Shown piece after piece: positions 34,393-43,465 of a DNA stretch of 64,000 bases. The position numbers and the translations under genes are program-made. This DNA is from Pseudomonas sp. (GTDB lineage Bacteria; Pseudomonadota; Gammaproteobacteria; Pseudomonadales; Pseudomonadaceae), in contig NZ_JASLGE010000074.1 of assembly GCF_030150285.1 (NCBI RefSeq), positions 26,771 to 90,770 of the forward strand. Direction: 5' to 3'. Numbering within the stretch: position 1 is the first letter of the stretch; every line of letters begins with the position of its first letter. The notes below the pieces were generated by a model, which was not told the origin of the DNA, searched no databases, and saw nothing but the letters and a program-made list of their open reading frames with translations.

Positions 34393-35735
34393 GGCATCAG
34401 GGCTAGCAATTCAAGTTTCAATTCACAGAGGCCGTTAGGGATGTACACCGTGACGGTCTGGCCTTTGAGCATGTGTTCGTACAACGCGCCGCGTGGTTCC
34501 AAGGCGAAGTACAGCATGCCAGGCCGCACCGGGATCGCCGACGGAGGCACTGGGGTGTAGGTCAACGTCACACCAGGCATGGACGAGGTAACCAGTTTTT
34601 CAACCGTGTCCGGCGAGCCAATTTTTACGGTGCGTGGCACGATCTCGGCGAGTTCTGCCCCGGACTTTTGCGCACTGACACCCAAGTAGAGGGTGCTGTT
34701 GGCGTCGATGCGCTCATTGTCCAAGCGTCCCTGGTGGTAGGCGGGTTTCACCTGGGCAAGTGCGATGCTGAAGTAGCGAGCGGAAATCACCGTGTCCACC
34801 AGCGTGTGGATGATGCTGAACAGGGTGTTGAAGCCAGGAGCTGGGTGGCTATGGTCGTAAGGCGGTAGATCAGCCAGGCGATGAGTCTTGGAAAACGTCA
34901 GCAGGGCACCGGCCAAGCGCAGCAACTCTTGGTAAACGCGTTCGGGATGCAGCCCAGGGTGCTGGAAAAGGTGTGAAAGGCTGGCGCATGCGGTGTTACT
35001 GGTGTGTAACAACCAAAATGACGCGATGTCCCCCGCGCGGAACTCAACAACATTTTGAGCGGGCTCGCGGTGGCTGTCCTGCATGGCCTGGACTTTGGCA
35101 TCGAGGGCCTCCAGCAACTGTCGTAGCTTGATCAGCAGGTTGGGCATGGCGGTCAGATTGACGGAGGGTGCCATGTACTGATCGTCCAGTTCAAAGCCAC
35201 CGGTACGGCTGCGTCTCAAGCGCGCCATCGGAATGACTTCAAAGGCGTCGTGCGCCTGGTCTTCTGTCAATAAGCGAACAGCGGGGGCGAGGAATGCCAC
35301 TTCGCTTTCTTCCGCTTCGGTGAACAGATCTGGCGTTTGAGCATTGCTCTGCGCATAGCGGCCGGTACTGGTGGCTGAGTCATCCGTGGCCAGGTTGCGA
35401 GCGTAGGGGGTCAGTCGTGGCAAGGCCAGGTAGCTAGTGATTTCGGACACGCTGAGCGGTAAATCCTGCAGTGCAATGGCCGGTGGCAGTGACGCACCTT
35501 CGGGGGCACAATACAGTTCGCCGCCCGGAAATACGGCGGACACTTCCAGCACACGCAGCGTGCCCTGTGCGAGGCTCACTTTGTCGAGCTTGAGCTGTTG
35601 GATGCCCCAGGCATAAGGCTGCAGCAACTGGCTCATCTGACTCAGCCTTGATTCGTGGTAACGGTCTTGCTGCTGAAAAAGTTGCGGGCGTAGAAACAGC
35701 CCCTCACCCCACAGTATTTTGGCGGTATGACTCAA
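34389..35735 (-). CDS. tssK: T6SS baseplate protein TssK
   Basis: TssK trimers connect the baseplate wedge to the membrane complex. The protein is 448 aa and opens with the family signature ILWGEGLFLRPQLFQQQDRYHE. It continues with the N-terminal shoulder domain, the helical middle and the C-terminal receptor-like head (YTPVPPSAIPVRPGMLYFALE). It is intact and follows tssJ by about 40 bases. Confidence 0.95.
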   Translation of the reverse strand: MSHTAKILWGEGLFLRPQLFQQQDRYHESRLSQMSQLLQPYAWGIQQLKLDKVSLAQGTLRVLEVSAVFPGGELYCAPEGASLPPAIALQDLPLSVSEITSYLALPRLTPYARNLATDDSATSTGRYAQSNAQTPDLFTEAEESEVAFLAPAVRLLTEDQAHDAFEVIPMARLRRSRTGGFELDDQYMAPSVNLTAMPNLLIKLRQLLEALDAKVQAMQDSHREPAQNVVEFRAGDIASFWLLHTSNTACASLSHLFQHPGLHPERVYQELLRLAGALLTFSKTHRLADLPPYDHSHPAPGFNTLFSIIHTLVDTVISARYFSIALAQVKPAYHQGRLDNERIDANSTLYLGVSAQKSGAELAEIVPRTVKIGSPDTVEKLVTSSMPGVTLTYTPVPPSAIPVRPGMLYFALEPRGALYEHMLKGQTVTVYIPNGLCELKLELLALMP

Positions 35736-35778
35736 TGGAGAGGCTCCTTGTAAGGTGCGGCTAATCGGAAGCGTTCGT

Positions 35779-36369
35779 TCATCGTGAGCTCGGGCATTTG
35801 ACGGTCGCCAGCGTGTCGGTCGTGCCTGCGGTGGCGTTGATCAGTGCTCCCTGCGTGGAGGTCAGGGCGCAGGCATGCACCCCCAGGGTGATACCCGTTG
35901 TGGCTGACGCGTTGGCGTCGTACGCAAAGCGCCAACGCCGCTCGGCCGGCTGCCGAAAAAACGCCACGATGCCGATATAGGCGGCCCCGTTTTCCAGCTT
36001 TTCGTTGAGTTCGTAATGCTGCTCGGGCATCAAGAGCATTTCCCTCGAATTGACCAAGTCTGAGCCCAATGCTCGTTGCTCCTGGGTATCGTCCAGAAAG
36101 CTGTCGAACGGTGTCTGTTCAAAGCGCTCTGTGGCGCGTAAGTGGTAAATCTTGATGACCTGCGCCAGAGGCTTTTTATGCGTGCCTTGATTTAAATTGG
36201 CCGCCGCATGAATGCGCAGCAGGATCAAGGTGCTCTTGTCTTCCTGGGGATCGTTACTTGAGCACCCTGCCAGGGCAAGCGTCAGTAATAAAAGTACCAG
36301 TTTGGCGTTTTCTATGTATCTCCCCAGGATGATACAGAGCGGGCTTATGCTTCGTGTATGTCGTTGCAT
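35779..36369 (-). CDS. tssJ: T6SS outer-membrane lipoprotein TssJ
   Basis: TssJ is the outer-membrane lipoprotein that binds the periplasmic end of TssM. The 196-aa frame has a lipobox LALAGC with Cys36 after a hydrophobic core, and the transthyretin-like TssJ domain (LAQVIKIYHLRATERFEQTPF; ALGSDLVNSREMLLMPEQHYEL). The unusually long stretch before the signal peptide suggests translation may start at an internal codon. It is the first gene of the leftward block. Confidence 0.9.
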   Translation of the reverse strand: MQRHTRSISPLCIILGRYIENAKLVLLLLTLALAGCSSNDPQEDKSTLILLRIHAAANLNQGTHKKPLAQVIKIYHLRATERFEQTPFDSFLDDTQEQRALGSDLVNSREMLLMPEQHYELNEKLENGAAYIGIVAFFRQPAERRWRFAYDANASATTGITLGVHACALTSTQGALINATAGTTDTLATVKCPSSR

Positions 36370-36811
36370 CAGTAAATAACTCTAGGGCGGATCAAAGTAG
36401 ATGACGTGTTCATCTGAGTAGTAAGCTCGCCTGTATTGACGATGCAAAGCACTTGTAATTACTCGGTTTGATGAATCACTTGCTCCCGCAACTGGCACGA
36501 GATGTGATTGAAAACTCGCTTCATCCAATTTGAGGGTCTTTAAAGGGTTTGGTCAAGCGGTGCAAGGGGTTGTCAGTGCTTTTAATTTTTACAATCGGCA
36601 TGTTTCTCTATGTTTTGTAGGAATAGTTAATTTGCTTCGTAGGTATTTACTGCTTGTTATAAGTTCCGTACAAATTCGTTCAAAAATTGTTTGCAGGCGT
36701 TTTTTTATTGATGTACGGTTCGATCTATTAGTTGCGGCGGTAAAGAGTTCTCTGGTCGCTACGAATCTGACATAACTCTACATAGGGCGACTTTGGTCTT
36801 GGGGGATAGTT
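36370..36811. promoter_or_regulatory. Divergent intergenic region between the tssJ and tssB blocks
   Basis: This 440-base AT-rich gap separates two operons transcribed outward and must carry both promoters. I found no confident sigma-54 or sigma-70 boxes by eye. A short reading frame near 36530-36775 looks accidental. Confidence 0.5.
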
Positions 36812-37360
36812 GTGCGTTTACTTTTTGCTGTGATGGGTTTCTGTATGCTTGCAGGTTGTGCATTACAGTCTGAAAAAAGTGCTGTTGTCACATTTGAACA
36901 TATGATGTTTAAGGCTGACGAACGCATACAAGCGCGTAACTTTGAGGCGGGTAGAAAGTTACTCTCAGAGGCTGCCGCGATGGAGCCTACCCGCAAAGAG
37001 CCATGGTTGCGCCAGGCTGAATTGGAGTTTGAGGCGGAGAATTATGGTGCGGCTATCCTGGCTGCGCAGGAGGTGCTGCAGCGCGATGCAGTCAATACGC
37101 GCGCCGACGCCATTCTTACGGTGTCTGGCTTGCGGGTTGCCGTGCAGTCGTTAGGGCGGTTGCGCGACGAGAAAGACGTCAATGGTCCCGTCCATCAAGA
37201 AGCTCGAAAGCTTGCGGCAAAGTTGCGCGAAACCCTGGGTGCCAAGGCTTTGCTGCCCAAAGCCAGGGCCGTGCCGCGTAAGCCGATGGTTACTCCCGTC
37301 AAAGTGACGCCGGCGGCGTCGAGCTCCAATCCATTCTCTAGCCTGCCTGGCATGAATTGA
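36812..37360 (+). CDS. TPR-like T6SS lipoprotein
   Basis: The protein is 182 aa from a GTG start with GGGGGAT six bases upstream. A lipobox CMLAGC places Cys16 as the lipidated residue. Helical TPR-like repeats follow (FEAGRKLLSEAAAMEPTRKEPWLRQAELEFEAENYGAAILAAQEVL) and then a Pro/Lys-rich tail. It is the first gene of the tssB-clpV operon. Such lipoproteins recur in Pseudomonas T6SS operons; the role is probably in envelope assembly but is not established here. Confidence 0.75.
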   Translation: MRLLFAVMGFCMLAGCALQSEKSAVVTFEHMMFKADERIQARNFEAGRKLLSEAAAMEPTRKEPWLRQAELEFEAENYGAAILAAQEVLQRDAVNTRADAILTVSGLRVAVQSLGRLRDEKDVNGPVHQEARKLAAKLRETLGAKALLPKARAVPRKPMVTPVKVTPAASSSNPFSSLPGMN

Positions 37361-37403
37361 GTGTGAACCCTTAGGTAAGTCTTTGATTGAGGCGGGACCG
37401 GCT

Positions 37404-37907
37404 ATGGCAAAAAAGGAAAGTGTGCAAAAGCGCCTGCAAAAGGTGCGGGCACCAAGGATTCAGCTGACCTATGACGTTGAGATCGGCGACGCCATTGAGC
37501 AGAAAGAACTGCCCTTCGTGGTTGGGGTCTTGGGCGATTTTTCCGGGAATCCGGAAACACCCTTGGCACGTCCCAAGGATCGGAAATTTGTCTCGCTGGA
37601 TCGGGACAATTTTGACGAGGTCATGGCCGCCATGATGCCTCGCGCCACGTATCGGGTTGCCAATGCACTGGCAGGGGAGGGGGAGTTCGGCGTGACCTTG
37701 AACTTCCAATCGCTGGAGGATTTTGGGCCAGAGGCGCTCATTCGTCAGGTGCCGGCACTCAATAAACTGCATGAGGCTCGAAGCAAACTAGCGGACATGC
37801 GCAACAAAATCTCGACCAACGAGACCCTTGAAGACGTGCTCAGCGAGGTGCTGACCAATACCGAGCAGATGGCCACAATTTGCCGCGAATCTCAGGGGGA
37901 TGTATGA
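37404..37907 (+). CDS. tssB: T6SS contractile sheath small subunit TssB (VipA)
   Basis: TssB pairs with TssC to form the contractile sheath. The product is 167 aa from the ATG at 37404: MAKKESVQKRLQKVRAPRIQ is the typical start, and LPFVVGVLGDFSGNPE and KFVSLDRDNFDEVMAAM are diagnostic. It overlaps tssC by ATGA, as is usual for equimolar synthesis. Confidence 0.96.
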   Translation: MAKKESVQKRLQKVRAPRIQLTYDVEIGDAIEQKELPFVVGVLGDFSGNPETPLARPKDRKFVSLDRDNFDEVMAAMMPRATYRVANALAGEGEFGVTLNFQSLEDFGPEALIRQVPALNKLHEARSKLADMRNKISTNETLEDVLSEVLTNTEQMATICRESQGDV

Positions 37908-39394
37908 ACACCGCAAAAGCGCCTAGTGCACTGAGTACCGCCACCCTAAATGATGGGGCAAGTCTGCTTGACCAGGTGGTTGAGCAAAGCAAGATCGCCA
38001 AATCCGAGTCGGAACACCTGCGCGCTCGCGATCTCATCGCCGAGTTGGTCGCAGAGGTGATGCAGGGAACAGTGGTGGTCTCGGAAAACCTCGCTCGTAG
38101 CCTTGATGCGCGTATCGCCGAGCTGGACCGGATGCTCTCGGAGCAGCTTTCGCTGGTGATGCATGCCGCAGAATTCCAGCAACTCGAATCCAGCTGGCGT
38201 GGCTTGCACCACCTGGTTACTGAGTCGACCACCGGGGCCATGATCAAAATCAAGGTCTTCAACGCGTCGAAGAAAGAGCTGATGCGTGACTTCAAGGCAG
38301 CCCTGGAGTTTGATCAGAGCTCGCTGTTCAAGAAGATCTACGAGGAAGAGTTTGGCACCTTCGGCGGTGCGCCTTTTGGCGCGTTGATCGGTGACTATGC
38401 GATCACTCGACAGCCTGAAGACCTGTACTTTCTGGAGCAGATGTCGCACGTCGCCGCCGCCGCCCACGCGCCCTTTATCACCGCCCCTGCACCGCAATTA
38501 CTAGGTCTGGAGAGCTTTGCCGATCTGGGTCGCCCACGCGACATGGCCAAGGTGTTTGATACGGTTGAATACGCCAAATGGAAGTCGCTGCGCGACTCTG
38601 AAGATGCACGTTACGTGGGTTTGGTGTTGCCACGCTTCCTGGGTCGGCTGCCCTACAACCCGATTGACGGCATCAGCATCGACAGCTTTCCGTTCGTTGA
38701 AGATGTAGATGGTCGTGACCACTCGCGCTACCTGTGGTGTAACGCGGCTTACGCCCACGGCGTGCGTTTGACGCAAGCCTTTGAAAACTTCGGTTGGTGT
38801 GCTGCTATCAGGGGCGTTGAGGGCGGTGGGCTGGTGGAAGGGCTACCAACCCATACCTTCAACACCGATGACGGTGAAGTGGCGCTTAAGTGCCCGACCG
38901 AAGTGGCAATCACCGATCGCCGTGAGAAAGAGCTCAGCGACCTGGGCTTCATTTCGCTGGTGCACTGCAAAAACACCGATTACGCCGCCTTTTTTGGTGC
39001 GCAGTCAGTGCAAAAACCGCGCAAGTACAACACCGATTCGGCCAATGCAAACGCGCTGCTGTCTTCGCAGTTGCAGTACATATTCGCAGTGTCGCGGATC
39101 GCGCACTACCTCAAGTCCATGATGCGCGACAAGGTCGGCAGCTTTGCCTCGGTGTCCAGCGTATCGACTTTCCTCAATACCTGGATCAGCCAATACGTGC
39201 TGCTCAACGACAACGCGAGCCAAGAGGCCAAAGCCCAGTTTCCGTTGCGTGAAGCCTCTATCCAGGTCTCCGAGGTGCCCGGTCGCCCCGGTGTGTTCAG
39301 GGCGGTGGCGTTTTTACGCCCCCATTACCAACTTGACGAACTGTCGGTTTCCTTGCGCCTGGTCGCGGAATTGCCAGCCGGCGTGAAGGCATAG
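37904..39394 (+). CDS. tssC: T6SS contractile sheath large subunit TssC (VipB)
   Basis: The protein is 496 aa. Clear family motifs are ESSWRGLHHLVTEST, FGALIGDYAITRQPEDL and VLPRFLGRLPYNP; the C-terminal LVAELPAG region is typical too. It assembles with TssB around the Hcp tube and is disassembled by ClpV. The ATG at 37904 overlaps the tssB stop. It appears intact. Confidence 0.97.
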   Translation: MNTAKAPSALSTATLNDGASLLDQVVEQSKIAKSESEHLRARDLIAELVAEVMQGTVVVSENLARSLDARIAELDRMLSEQLSLVMHAAEFQQLESSWRGLHHLVTESTTGAMIKIKVFNASKKELMRDFKAALEFDQSSLFKKIYEEEFGTFGGAPFGALIGDYAITRQPEDLYFLEQMSHVAAAAHAPFITAPAPQLLGLESFADLGRPRDMAKVFDTVEYAKWKSLRDSEDARYVGLVLPRFLGRLPYNPIDGISIDSFPFVEDVDGRDHSRYLWCNAAYAHGVRLTQAFENFGWCAAIRGVEGGGLVEGLPTHTFNTDDGEVALKCPTEVAITDRREKELSDLGFISLVHCKNTDYAAFFGAQSVQKPRKYNTDSANANALLSSQLQYIFAVSRIAHYLKSMMRDKVGSFASVSSVSTFLNTWISQYVLLNDNASQEAKAQFPLREASIQVSEVPGRPGVFRAVAFLRPHYQLDELSVSLRLVAELPAGVKA

Positions 39395-39432
39395 CTTCAT
39401 CGTTGTACCCACCCTAGGAAAAGGACGAAGTA

Positions 39433-39936
39433 ATGAAAGACATCTACCTCAAAATCGGATCGCCAGATGTGAAGGGTGAGTCGCTTGATAAGGACCACGC
39501 AGATTGGTTGGAAATCGACTCTTGGGTGCATGAAATTCGCCAGCCCAAATCGTCGACGGCCTCGTCGACAGGTGGCAATACGGCCGAGCGCTGTGAGCAT
39601 GATGCGATGGCCTTCACCAAGACCATGGATGTCACCAGCCCACAGCTGTATGAAGCCGCATCCAGCGGCACCACCTTCAAAGAAATCACTATCGAATTCT
39701 TTAAGCGTGACGGTGAGGGCAATCGCGTGAAGTACCTGGCAATCGACCTGAAAAACGCCGTGGTGGCCAGTATCGCGCCGAAAGTTATGGCGGGTCAGGA
39801 GCCGATGGAGACTTTCACTTTGAAGTATGCCGCCGTGCAATGGCGCTACACCCAGAAAGCCAGTGGTGGTGGCCAACAAGGCAACACCCAAGGCGCATGG
39901 AGCCTGACCAAGAACGACAAATCGTTCACGGTCTGA
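39433..39936 (+). CDS. hcp: T6SS inner-tube protein Hcp (TssD)
   Basis: Hcp hexamers stack to form the expelled tube and bind small effectors. The protein is 167 aa. It opens KDIYLKIGSPDVKGES and contains EITIEFFKRDGEG and TFTLKYAAVQWRYTQ, typical of the family. AAAAGGACGAAG lies upstream of the ATG. No C-terminal toxin extension is fused. Confidence 0.96.
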   Translation: MKDIYLKIGSPDVKGESLDKDHADWLEIDSWVHEIRQPKSSTASSTGGNTAERCEHDAMAFTKTMDVTSPQLYEAASSGTTFKEITIEFFKRDGEGNRVKYLAIDLKNAVVASIAPKVMAGQEPMETFTLKYAAVQWRYTQKASGGGQQGNTQGAWSLTKNDKSFTV

Positions 39937-40045
39937 TTGACGCGTCAAATAGGGCCATGGCGTGGTCATGGCCTCGAACGGGTTACTTCAATGCTTTCAA
40001 CATGGCTCTGGGCAACTATTGCTTGGACCAAAGGACGACTTCTGC

Positions 40046-40534
40046 GTGAAAGGATACGAACCCAGCCTGCTGGAAAAACTCTTTGATGAGGCACCGCACA
40101 GTGCCGCCCAAGGCAAATTCGCCCGGCACACCCTGGACCAGTTCAAAGAGTCCGTTGCGTTGGACGTTGAGGCGTTGCTCAACAGTCGGCTGGTCATGTC
40201 GGAGGAGACGTTAAACGACTTCCCCCATTGTCAGAAGTCATTGATGACCTACGGATTACGCGATGTTTCCAGTCGTAGTCTGGCCAGTTCCGTGGATCGC
40301 GCGTTTATTTGCAAGGCGTTGGAAAAAACCATCTCCCTGCACGAGACCCGCCTGAAGGATATCCGGGTGTCCCTGGATGAGCACCGACGCTCTTCGGGTG
40401 GCTTGCGATTCTCGATCAGCGCCATGTTGATTGTTCATCCAGCCCGCGAACCGGTAAGTTTCGACGCGCTGTTGCAGCCCAGCACGTTGCAGTATCGCGT
40501 CAGTAAGACCCGGCGAATGGCGGTGAGTGAATAA
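40046..40534 (+). CDS. tssE: T6SS baseplate protein TssE (gp25-like)
   Basis: TssE nucleates sheath polymerisation on the baseplate. From the GTG at 40046 the product is 162 aa and begins KGYEPSLLEKLFDE, matching TssE starts; AAGGA lies about ten bases upstream. An ATG at 39962 would add 28 residues with no similarity. The gp25 domain continues through GLRFSISAMLIVHP. The stop is immediately followed by the tssF ATG. Confidence 0.92.
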   Translation: MKGYEPSLLEKLFDEAPHSAAQGKFARHTLDQFKESVALDVEALLNSRLVMSEETLNDFPHCQKSLMTYGLRDVSSRSLASSVDRAFICKALEKTISLHETRLKDIRVSLDEHRRSSGGLRFSISAMLIVHPAREPVSFDALLQPSTLQYRVSKTRRMAVSE

Positions 40535-42367
40535 ATGCCCATGGATGATCTGCTGCCGTTTTACGAGCGAGAGCTGGCTTTTTTGCGCAGTTACTCGCGC
40601 CAGTTTTCCGAGCGTTACCCCAAAATTGCCGGGCGGCTGCTGCTGGCCGGTGATGTCAGTGAAGATCCGCATGTCGAGCGCATGATTCAGTCGTTTGCGC
40701 TGATGGGCGCACGCATCTCGAAAAAAATCGAAGACGATTACCCCGAATTTACTGAAGCCCTGCTGCAAGTGCTGTACCCGCATTATTTACGGCCTTTTCC
40801 GGCGTGTTCAATAACGGCGTTCGATCTCGGTGATGGTGCCGGAAAACTGTCTGAATGCGTGACCTTGCCGCGCGGCACTGAACTGTTGTCGCGCCCTGTG
40901 CAGGACGTGGAATGCCGCTTTCGCACGGTGTACGACGTGACCCTAGCGCCGCTGCGTATTGCCTCGGCGCGTTTTAGCCCACTGGTCCAAGCCCCGCGCG
41001 CGGTGCAGTTGCCCCTCCAGGCCAGCGCGCAGTTGTCGATCACCTTTGAGCTCCTGTCCACTCATCGCTCCTTGGAAGAGCTGGGGTTGGATCATGTTCG
41101 CTTGTTTATCGACGGGGAGCCGTCGTTCTGCGCGGTGCTGCGTGATGTGCTGGCGCTGAATGTCGTGAAGGCTTATCTCGAATCGAACGACAGTGGGCAA
41201 TGGCAGGCACGCGCCGCCTCGCCAATGAAAAGTGTCGGGTTTGCCGAAGATGAAGCGTTGATTGATTGGCCTGCACGGGCCCATCCAGCCTACCGCTTGC
41301 TCACAGAGTTTTTCGCGTTTCCAGAAAAGTTCGGTTTTTTTGACTGCGATGTACGCGGCACCCAAGGCCGTCGCTTCACACTGCATTTGTTACTCAGTGA
41401 TGTACTCCCCGGATCCACGGCTTCACGCTTGCTGGAAGGGGTTTCCGCAGCCAATGTGCGCTTGCACTGCACGCCAGTGGTGAATCTGTTCCGACAGAGC
41501 GCACGGCCGATTTTAGTGTCACACCAGGCGGTGTCTTACAACGTGGTCGGCGACCAACAAGCCGCATCGGCGTTTGAGGTGCATGCCATCGAGTCGGTTA
41601 CCCGCACCCTCGAAACGGCCGGGGGCGAGACCCTAAGTGAGATCCGCCCGTTTTATTCCTTGCACCACGGCGAATGCTTGGAACGCAACGGCCTGTACTG
41701 GGTGGCGCACAGGGATGAGGAGTTGGCGCGTAAAAGCCCAGGCCATGAGCTGCAACTGACCATTGTCGATCCCGACATGGACCCTATCACTCCAGGTAAC
41801 TCGTCCTTAAGCCTGGAGCTTACCTGCAGCAATCGCAACCTCCCCGAGCAGTTGGCCTACGGTGTGCCGAGTGGTGACTTGCGAATGCCCGGCGGCTCCC
41901 TGGCGCAGCGTATTTCGCTGCTGCGAAAACCGACGGCCGCCGTGCGGTTCGCCTGCGATCGCGGTGCGCAATGGCGGTTGATTTCCCATTTGTCGCTCAA
42001 CCACTTGTCGTTGGTCGAGGGTGGCGCTGGGGCGTTGCGCGAAATGTTCAAACTCTACGACTTGCAACGTTCTGCCACCACCGCTCGGCAAATCGAAGGC
42101 ATCCACGCGCTGAGCCATCGTCCTGTGACGGCGTGGCTGCCTGGCAAGTATTTCGCCAGCGTGGCACGCGGCACTGAAATACGGCTGGTGATTGATGAAG
42201 AAAGCTTTGTCGGCATCGGTCTGCACATCTTTGCCCAGGTGCTGGACCACTTCTTCGGACTCTACGTCCACGCCAACAGCTTTACGCAGTTGGTGCTGAT
42301 ATCCAAACACAGCGGTGAGGAGGTCCTTCGATGCCAGCCCCGAAGCGGCGACTCGATACTGGTGTGA
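40535..42367 (+). CDS. tssF: T6SS baseplate wedge protein TssF
   Basis: The protein is 610 aa. Its opening PMDDLLPFYERELAFLRSYSRQFSERYPKIAGRL is unmistakable; VERMIQSFALMGARI and DDYPEFTEALLQVLYPHYLRPFP follow. TssF forms the (TssF)2-TssG wedge with the next gene. It begins directly after the tssE stop and overlaps tssG by 37 bases. Confidence 0.96.
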   Translation: MPMDDLLPFYERELAFLRSYSRQFSERYPKIAGRLLLAGDVSEDPHVERMIQSFALMGARISKKIEDDYPEFTEALLQVLYPHYLRPFPACSITAFDLGDGAGKLSECVTLPRGTELLSRPVQDVECRFRTVYDVTLAPLRIASARFSPLVQAPRAVQLPLQASAQLSITFELLSTHRSLEELGLDHVRLFIDGEPSFCAVLRDVLALNVVKAYLESNDSGQWQARAASPMKSVGFAEDEALIDWPARAHPAYRLLTEFFAFPEKFGFFDCDVRGTQGRRFTLHLLLSDVLPGSTASRLLEGVSAANVRLHCTPVVNLFRQSARPILVSHQAVSYNVVGDQQAASAFEVHAIESVTRTLETAGGETLSEIRPFYSLHHGECLERNGLYWVAHRDEELARKSPGHELQLTIVDPDMDPITPGNSSLSLELTCSNRNLPEQLAYGVPSGDLRMPGGSLAQRISLLRKPTAAVRFACDRGAQWRLISHLSLNHLSLVEGGAGALREMFKLYDLQRSATTARQIEGIHALSHRPVTAWLPGKYFASVARGTEIRLVIDEESFVGIGLHIFAQVLDHFFGLYVHANSFTQLVLISKHSGEEVLRCQPRSGDSILV

Positions 42368-43413
42368 TTGCCCGGATGGTCGAGCAACCTTATCGCTATG
42401 AGTTTTTTCAGGCGGTCCGGGTGCTGGAGCATCTGTTTGTCGACCAGGGCGACCGCCCCGGCGATGTGGTGGGCAAACGACTGCAGTTCCACAACACCCT
42501 TACCCTGGGCTTTCCTGCCAGTGAAATTGAGCGGATGGAGGTGTTGGCGAAGCTCCCTGAACAGGGGCTGGAGCGTATTGAACGGTGGCAGGCCCATTTT
42601 CAAGGGCATCTGCATTCTGTGTCGCTGACGCCGGCGTTTTTTGGCCTGTTGGGCGTGCAGGGGGCGTTACCGCTGTCCTACACCGAGCGCCTGGGAGAGC
42701 GCGAAGTGGTCCATCGCGACCGGGCGGCACGCGCTTTCCTGGATATTTTCAGCAACCGCGCGACCGCGTTGTTCTGCAACGCCTGGAAGAAGTATCGCCT
42801 CGCCTTGCAGTATGAGTTGGATCGCCAAGGCCGTTTTCTGCCATTGACCCAAGCGTTGTCTGGGCAGACACAGCGCGGCCTATCTAACGGTTCCGCCCCG
42901 GGGGCAGTTTCCGACCAGGCCCTCGCGTTTTACAGCGGTGCTATCGGTCATCGGCCGCTATCAGCAGCGTATTTACAACGTGTGCTCAGCGAATATTTCC
43001 AGGTGGCTGTACGACTTGAGCAGTTCGTTGGCGGTTGGCACTCAGTCCCCGCGACGCAACGCTCCCACCTCGGCGCGCCCGGCTTGTCGCTGGGACGTAA
43101 TGCCTTGGTCGGTGGGCGTGTGTGGCAGCGCGATCTACGGTTGCGCTTGTGGATAGGCCCACTGTTACGCGAAACGTTTGATGATTTCTTGCCGGGTGCG
43201 AGCGCGGCCAAGGCATTGGCAACATGGCTGACCTTGATGGCCGGCAGTGGCCTGGAGTTTGAGGTGTGCCTGGTCTTGCGAGCTGATCAGGTGCGCGGGC
43301 TGAGCTTGTCACCGTCGGGCAGCAGACGCTTGGGCCGGGATGCATTTCTGGTCACCCAGGCGCAACACAAGGACCGTACTGATGCCCGTTACCCGATCAC
43401 TCCATTGCAATGA
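42331..43413 (+). CDS. tssG: T6SS baseplate wedge protein TssG
   Basis: The protein is 360 aa. It carries the TssG hallmarks PYRYEFFQAVRVLEHLF and the pattern TPAFFGLLGVQGALPLSYTE, then the C-terminal GRVWQRDLRLRLWIGPL region. It is translated from an ATG inside the end of tssF, as is usual for this pair. Confidence 0.95.
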   Translation: MPAPKRRLDTGVIARMVEQPYRYEFFQAVRVLEHLFVDQGDRPGDVVGKRLQFHNTLTLGFPASEIERMEVLAKLPEQGLERIERWQAHFQGHLHSVSLTPAFFGLLGVQGALPLSYTERLGEREVVHRDRAARAFLDIFSNRATALFCNAWKKYRLALQYELDRQGRFLPLTQALSGQTQRGLSNGSAPGAVSDQALAFYSGAIGHRPLSAAYLQRVLSEYFQVAVRLEQFVGGWHSVPATQRSHLGAPGLSLGRNALVGGRVWQRDLRLRLWIGPLLRETFDDFLPGASAAKALATWLTLMAGSGLEFEVCLVLRADQVRGLSLSPSGSRRLGRDAFLVTQAQHKDRTDARYPITPLQ

Positions 43414-43465
43414 ACACGTGGATCGACGCTGGCGGCATACCCATGCTAATTATCAAGGACACACG

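Noticed and set aside
36530..36775. An 81-codon frame in the tssJ-tssB intergenic region
   Set aside because: No ribosome binding site and random-looking hydrophobic content; the region is better explained as divergent promoters.
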